From the NCBI GenBank assembly GCA_020636025.1, contig JACJYQ010000009.1, forward strand, positions 124,001-188,000: a stretch of 64,000 bases of DNA, read 5' to 3'. The notes beneath the pieces were generated by a model. That model worked only from the letters and a program-made list of their open reading frames with translations, searched no databases and had not been told where the DNA came from. Below are positions 61,407 to 64,000 of the stretch, piece after piece. The stretch is from Lewinellaceae bacterium. GTDB lineage: Bacteria; Bacteroidota; Bacteroidia; Chitinophagales; Saprospiraceae. Every line of letters begins with the position of its first letter. Position 1 is the stretch's first letter. The translations under genes were made by a program, and so were the position numbers.

Positions 61407-63326
61407 TTATTCCTGGATTGTGAACTTTTGCGGATCCGAGCCATTACAATCATATATTTCCACATTTGATCGTTTGCCGTATACCCCGTCGGTATTATAT
61501 TCTATCTGCATGCACTTGTCCGGGTTAACTACCGAGCGGATCGATTGAGTCACCCCATCATAGAGCCATTTTTGAGCATTGGAATCATTGCAGTTGTACA
61601 ACTGGATGTTGTTGCCGTTGTTGGTATTGCTGCTGCTGAGGTCGATGCACAGATTCTGGCTACTGCGCATCTTGATGGCCAGGCCGTCGAAGTACCATTG
61701 TTCAGCCGTGTTGGTATTGTCTTTGGTCCAAAGCTGGATGTTTGAACCCGATTCGGCGCCGTTATGCGAATGCACGGCAAAGCTGGTGGCGACTACCGGA
61801 ACGATGTGTTTCATGTTTGACACATTGCTCACCGTCGTGGCGCCATCGATGGTCCACCTTTGAGCATTGATATCTTTGCAATCCCAGACCTGGATGTTGT
61901 TTCCGTTAGTAGTATTGCCGTTGACCAGGTCCAGGCATTTTCCCGAATTTACCTTCGAGCGTATGTTTTTGGTAAGCCCGTCATAGGTCCATTTTTGGGC
62001 ATCGGAATAATTGCAGCTCCAAAGCTGAATATTAGTACCATTAGTGGTATTGCTGTTATTCAGGTCAAGGCATTTATCAGTATTACTGGCCAGAATGATG
62101 TTGTGATTTCGAAAAATCCAGCCCTGGTTGAGGTTGTTGTCGCTACAGGTCCAGATTAGAATATTGTTTCCATTGGCCAGCCCTCCGGCCGCATTGTCGA
62201 TACACTTTTTTACAGTCTGGGCCGCAGTAAGCCTAATGGAAGGCAATACGAGATCGCCAGGGCTTATGGGATCCAGATCACCATTAAAATACGCGGTTTG
62301 CAGACCGGATAAATAGTAAGAGTCATCGTGTATCCTTTTGGCATACGCTTCCTTGACAGTAGTAGTGGGGTTTAGGACCTCAAATTTTCCTCCGGCTACC
62401 GGCAGGTATTGTCTTGGCCATCTTTGGGTATAATCAGAGACATACTTGTCGGCCGCCCGGGAAAGTCCTCTGGGATAAACCGTTATTTCATGTACAATAT
62501 CTGCGTTGGAATAATAAATGGCAGCATTGACAGTCATTTCTTTATAGGTGATCATGTCATCCACAGTCTGCTGTCCATTCAACATATCATAATATGGACC
62601 TTGAGTTGTATAGAATTTTACCCGTTTAAGGTTTGGCCTGTTTGCCCATTCCTGGATGAAAGCCTCACTTCCTGCATTGGGAGAACCAAAGGCCACAAAG
62701 TGGATGACTTTATCCGACAATATTGATGCATAATCAGCTAAAAAGTATTGGGATAATACGCCGCCTTTTGAGTGCCCGGTCACAATCAGTTTGTCAAATT
62801 CCGAATTATGATCCTGAAACCAGGTTTCCAGGCCGTGAGCACGCAGATTCAGCCACTCCTGATAAAAGAAACTATGTACATCCTTGCCGGGGTTCGTATT
62901 GCCATTCCAGGGCCATGTGATAAAACCGCCACGGATCCCGCTTTCCAAATTGGCATCCGTAGAAACCCCCGGGAATGCCAGCCAGGCCACCCGGTCGCTA
63001 ATCGTGACCAACGCGTATGTATTTCCGGATGAGCCGTCATACTCCGTGGTTGTTCTGGTGAACAGGGTCGCGTTGTTTATCATTTTTGTCCAGGTATCTG
63101 AGTTGTGATAAATTTCCCAGAGCTGCGGCCAATATTGGGTTGACTCCAGAAATGCCGAATTCTGATCGGATTTTGTGCCTTTCTCCACCATACGTGAGAG
63201 CAGGGCTGCATAAACGTCTTCACAATATGTGCCCGTTTGGGCTGTAATGGGGCTGCTGTATTGGATTACAGCAATGAAGAGGAGTGCTCTTAATATCTGT
63301 TGGAAAACCTTTTTTTGATATTTCAT
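61407..63326 (-). CDS. Secreted class 3 lipase fused to ricin-type lectin domains
   Basis: The ATG at 63326 (MKYQKKVFQQILRALLFIAV, cleavage after ITAQ) gives 639 residues. Residues 30-355 are an alpha/beta-hydrolase of the Lipase_3 type: VAWLAFPGVSTDANL, then the nucleophile elbow TGHSKGG with Ser186, VAFGSPNAGSEAF after it, and a likely Asp/His later (DIVHEITVYPRG). Two ricin beta-trefoils follow from about 370 (KKCIDNAAGGLANG, NQGW, AQKW, AQRW, EQWYF, AQKW). The lectin half matches the array proteins, but the glycine-rich domain is replaced by the enzyme. It shares the promoter type (P11) and terminator type. The substrate, perhaps a glycolipid or polymer ester, is unknown. Confidence 0.88.
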   Translation of the reverse strand: MKYQKKVFQQILRALLFIAVIQYSSPITAQTGTYCEDVYAALLSRMVEKGTKSDQNSAFLESTQYWPQLWEIYHNSDTWTKMINNATLFTRTTTEYDGSSGNTYALVTISDRVAWLAFPGVSTDANLESGIRGGFITWPWNGNTNPGKDVHSFFYQEWLNLRAHGLETWFQDHNSEFDKLIVTGHSKGGVLSQYFLADYASILSDKVIHFVAFGSPNAGSEAFIQEWANRPNLKRVKFYTTQGPYYDMLNGQQTVDDMITYKEMTVNAAIYYSNADIVHEITVYPRGLSRAADKYVSDYTQRWPRQYLPVAGGKFEVLNPTTTVKEAYAKRIHDDSYYLSGLQTAYFNGDLDPISPGDLVLPSIRLTAAQTVKKCIDNAAGGLANGNNILIWTCSDNNLNQGWIFRNHNIILASNTDKCLDLNNSNTTNGTNIQLWSCNYSDAQKWTYDGLTKNIRSKVNSGKCLDLVNGNTTNGNNIQVWDCKDINAQRWTIDGATTVSNVSNMKHIVPVVATSFAVHSHNGAESGSNIQLWTKDNTNTAEQWYFDGLAIKMRSSQNLCIDLSSSNTNNGNNIQLYNCNDSNAQKWLYDGVTQSIRSVVNPDKCMQIEYNTDGVYGKRSNVEIYDCNGSDPQKFTIQE

Positions 63327-63369
63327 ATTTTTAGAATTTTTCAGTTTCAGAAATGTGTTTTTTATGGTG

Positions 63370-63431
63370 CAAAGTTGCAGGGGATAAACTCTGGACTCCT
63401 GCACTATTGTTTTGAGTTCTTGGATTATTGT
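63370..63431 (-). promoter_or_regulatory. Direct-repeat promoter P11 (LytTR-like) for the lipase-lectin gene
   Basis: Minus strand: ACAATAATC (63431-63423), 12 bases, ACAATAGTG (63410-63402), 24 bases, CAACTTTG (63377-63370). Confidence 0.82.
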
Positions 63432-63457
63432 TCAGTTTAGGATTCGGGCAAAAAAAG

Positions 63458-63490
63458 GCCCCGGAACAGGCTTGAAACCGGTACCGGAGC
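63458..63490 (-). terminator. CCGG-type terminator after the partial lectin gene
   Basis: GCCCCGGAACAGG / CCGGTACCGGAGC imperfect stem; minus-strand tail CCTTTTTTTGCCC. Confidence 0.75.
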
Positions 63491-63518
63491 TTAGAATTGA
63501 GGGGAAAATGATTCTTTG

Positions 63519-64000
63519 TTACTCCTGGATCATGAACTGTTGCGGAGCTGATCCATTACAATCCTGGATGTCCACATTCGACCGCTTGCCGTACACGCCG
63601 TCGGTATTGTACTCGATCTGCATGCACTTGCCCGGATTGACCACCGAGCGGATCGATCGATTCATACCATCATAGATCCATTTTTGGGCGTTGGAGTCGT
63701 TGCAGTTGTACAACTGGATGTTGTTGCCGTTAGAGGTATTACTCTGGCTGAGGTCAATGCATAGGTTTTGATGATCGCGCATCTTGATGGCCCAACCATC
63801 GAAGTACCATTGTTCAGCCGTGTTGATATTGTCTTTGGTCCAAAGTTGGATGTTGGAACCAGATTCAGCGCCGGTGTGGGAGTGCACCGCAAAATTGGGA
63901 GCCAGGACCGGGACAATGTGTTTCATGTTTGACGCATTGCTCACCGTGGTAGCCCCATCGATCGTCCACTTCATGTTGTTACTCGAATAGTTGCAATCCC
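63519..64000 (-). CDS. Ricin-lectin protein J, C-terminal part (cut by window edge)
   Basis: The last 160 residues of a further member of the array; the frame stays open to the right edge (reading DCNYSSNNMKWTIDGATTVSN), so the N-terminus lies outside. It covers the end of the first beta-trefoil and the whole second one (AVHSHTGAESGSNIQLWTKD, EQWYF, CIDLSQSNTSNG, AQKW, CMQIEYNTDGVYGKRSN) and ends QQFMIQE. The third QxW turn is NMKW, a change from NQKW. Whether its front is glycine-rich or enzymatic cannot be seen. Confidence 0.88.
   Translation of the reverse strand, partial: DCNYSSNNMKWTIDGATTVSNASNMKHIVPVLAPNFAVHSHTGAESGSNIQLWTKDNINTAEQWYFDGWAIKMRDHQNLCIDLSQSNTSNGNNIQLYNCNDSNAQKWIYDGMNRSIRSVVNPGKCMQIEYNTDGVYGKRSNVDIQDCNGSAPQQFMIQE

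Noticed and set aside
45422..63326. Possibility that the array proteins are T9SS cargo
   Set aside because: All visible C-termini end directly in the second beta-trefoil (FLIQE and similar); no YPNP-type sorting domain follows, unlike four other proteins in this window.
1..64000. tRNA, rRNA or riboswitch genes
   Set aside because: No cloverleaf, rRNA or known riboswitch pattern was recognised by eye on either strand.

Overview
The window reads as chromosomal DNA of a free-living member of the Bacteroidota, most likely the Saprospiria/Chitinophagia side. Four secreted proteins carry the C-terminal 'YPNP' sorting domain of the type IX secretion system. There is a TonB-dependent receptor with a carboxypeptidase-like front domain, an ECF sigma/FecR pair with a short STN-domain protein, many lipoproteins, and promoters of the Bacteroidota type (-7 element TAnnTTTG). 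No rRNA, tRNA, CRISPR array or transposase gene was seen. The species is inference.

Positions 1-8200 hold a truncated gene at the left edge, a three-gene signalling operon on the minus strand (sigma-54-dependent response regulator, FIST sensor protein, hybrid histidine kinase with HPt), a secreted protein and rarA. Positions 8400-29700 are ordinary mixed chromosome: acyl-CoA dehydrogenase, a large beta-propeller T9SS cargo, DUF4403, WbqC, TraB/GumN, a PPK2 kinase, a peroxiredoxin-like protein, two tandem DUF1801/YdeI-like genes, an ArsR/SRPBCC pair with a visible double operator, two small secreted proteins, a tocopherol-cyclase-like protein, a beta-helix protein and a 2OG-Fe(II) oxygenase. 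Gene ends here are often decorated by heptamer-like tandem repeats that pair with each other and run into the stop codons. Positions 29990-36400 hold a TonB receptor, a DUF2807 lipoprotein and the sigma/FecR/STN operon.

The striking part is 36500-64000. Nine complete genes and one cut by the right edge encode secreted proteins ending in two ricin-type beta-trefoil (QxW) lectin domains. In eight of the complete ones the front is a glycine-rich domain like that of ALK/LTK receptors; in one it is a class 3 lipase. A further gene (36632-37648) has the glycine-rich part alone and leads an operon with a small secretin and a lipoprotein.

The array is built of repeated cassettes. Eleven promoters share one exact layout: a 9-base direct repeat (ACAATAGTC, 12 bases, ACAATAGTC), then 24 bases, then a -7 element, 62 bases in total with no change in spacing. 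Ten drive complete transcription units inside the window; the eleventh (P11) drives the lipase-lectin gene. Most array units end in a related CTCCGG...CCGGAG hairpin with a U-tract. The same promoter also drives a cupin gene, a lipoprotein/delta-60/ABM-like operon and the secretin operon. The 9-12-9 layout just upstream of the core promoter is what LytTR-family activators use, so I propose a single LytTR-type regulator, not encoded here, switching on a glycine-rich lectin coat or matrix together with a possible secretin export pore. The regulator and the export route are inference; the promoter geometry is read directly from the sequence.
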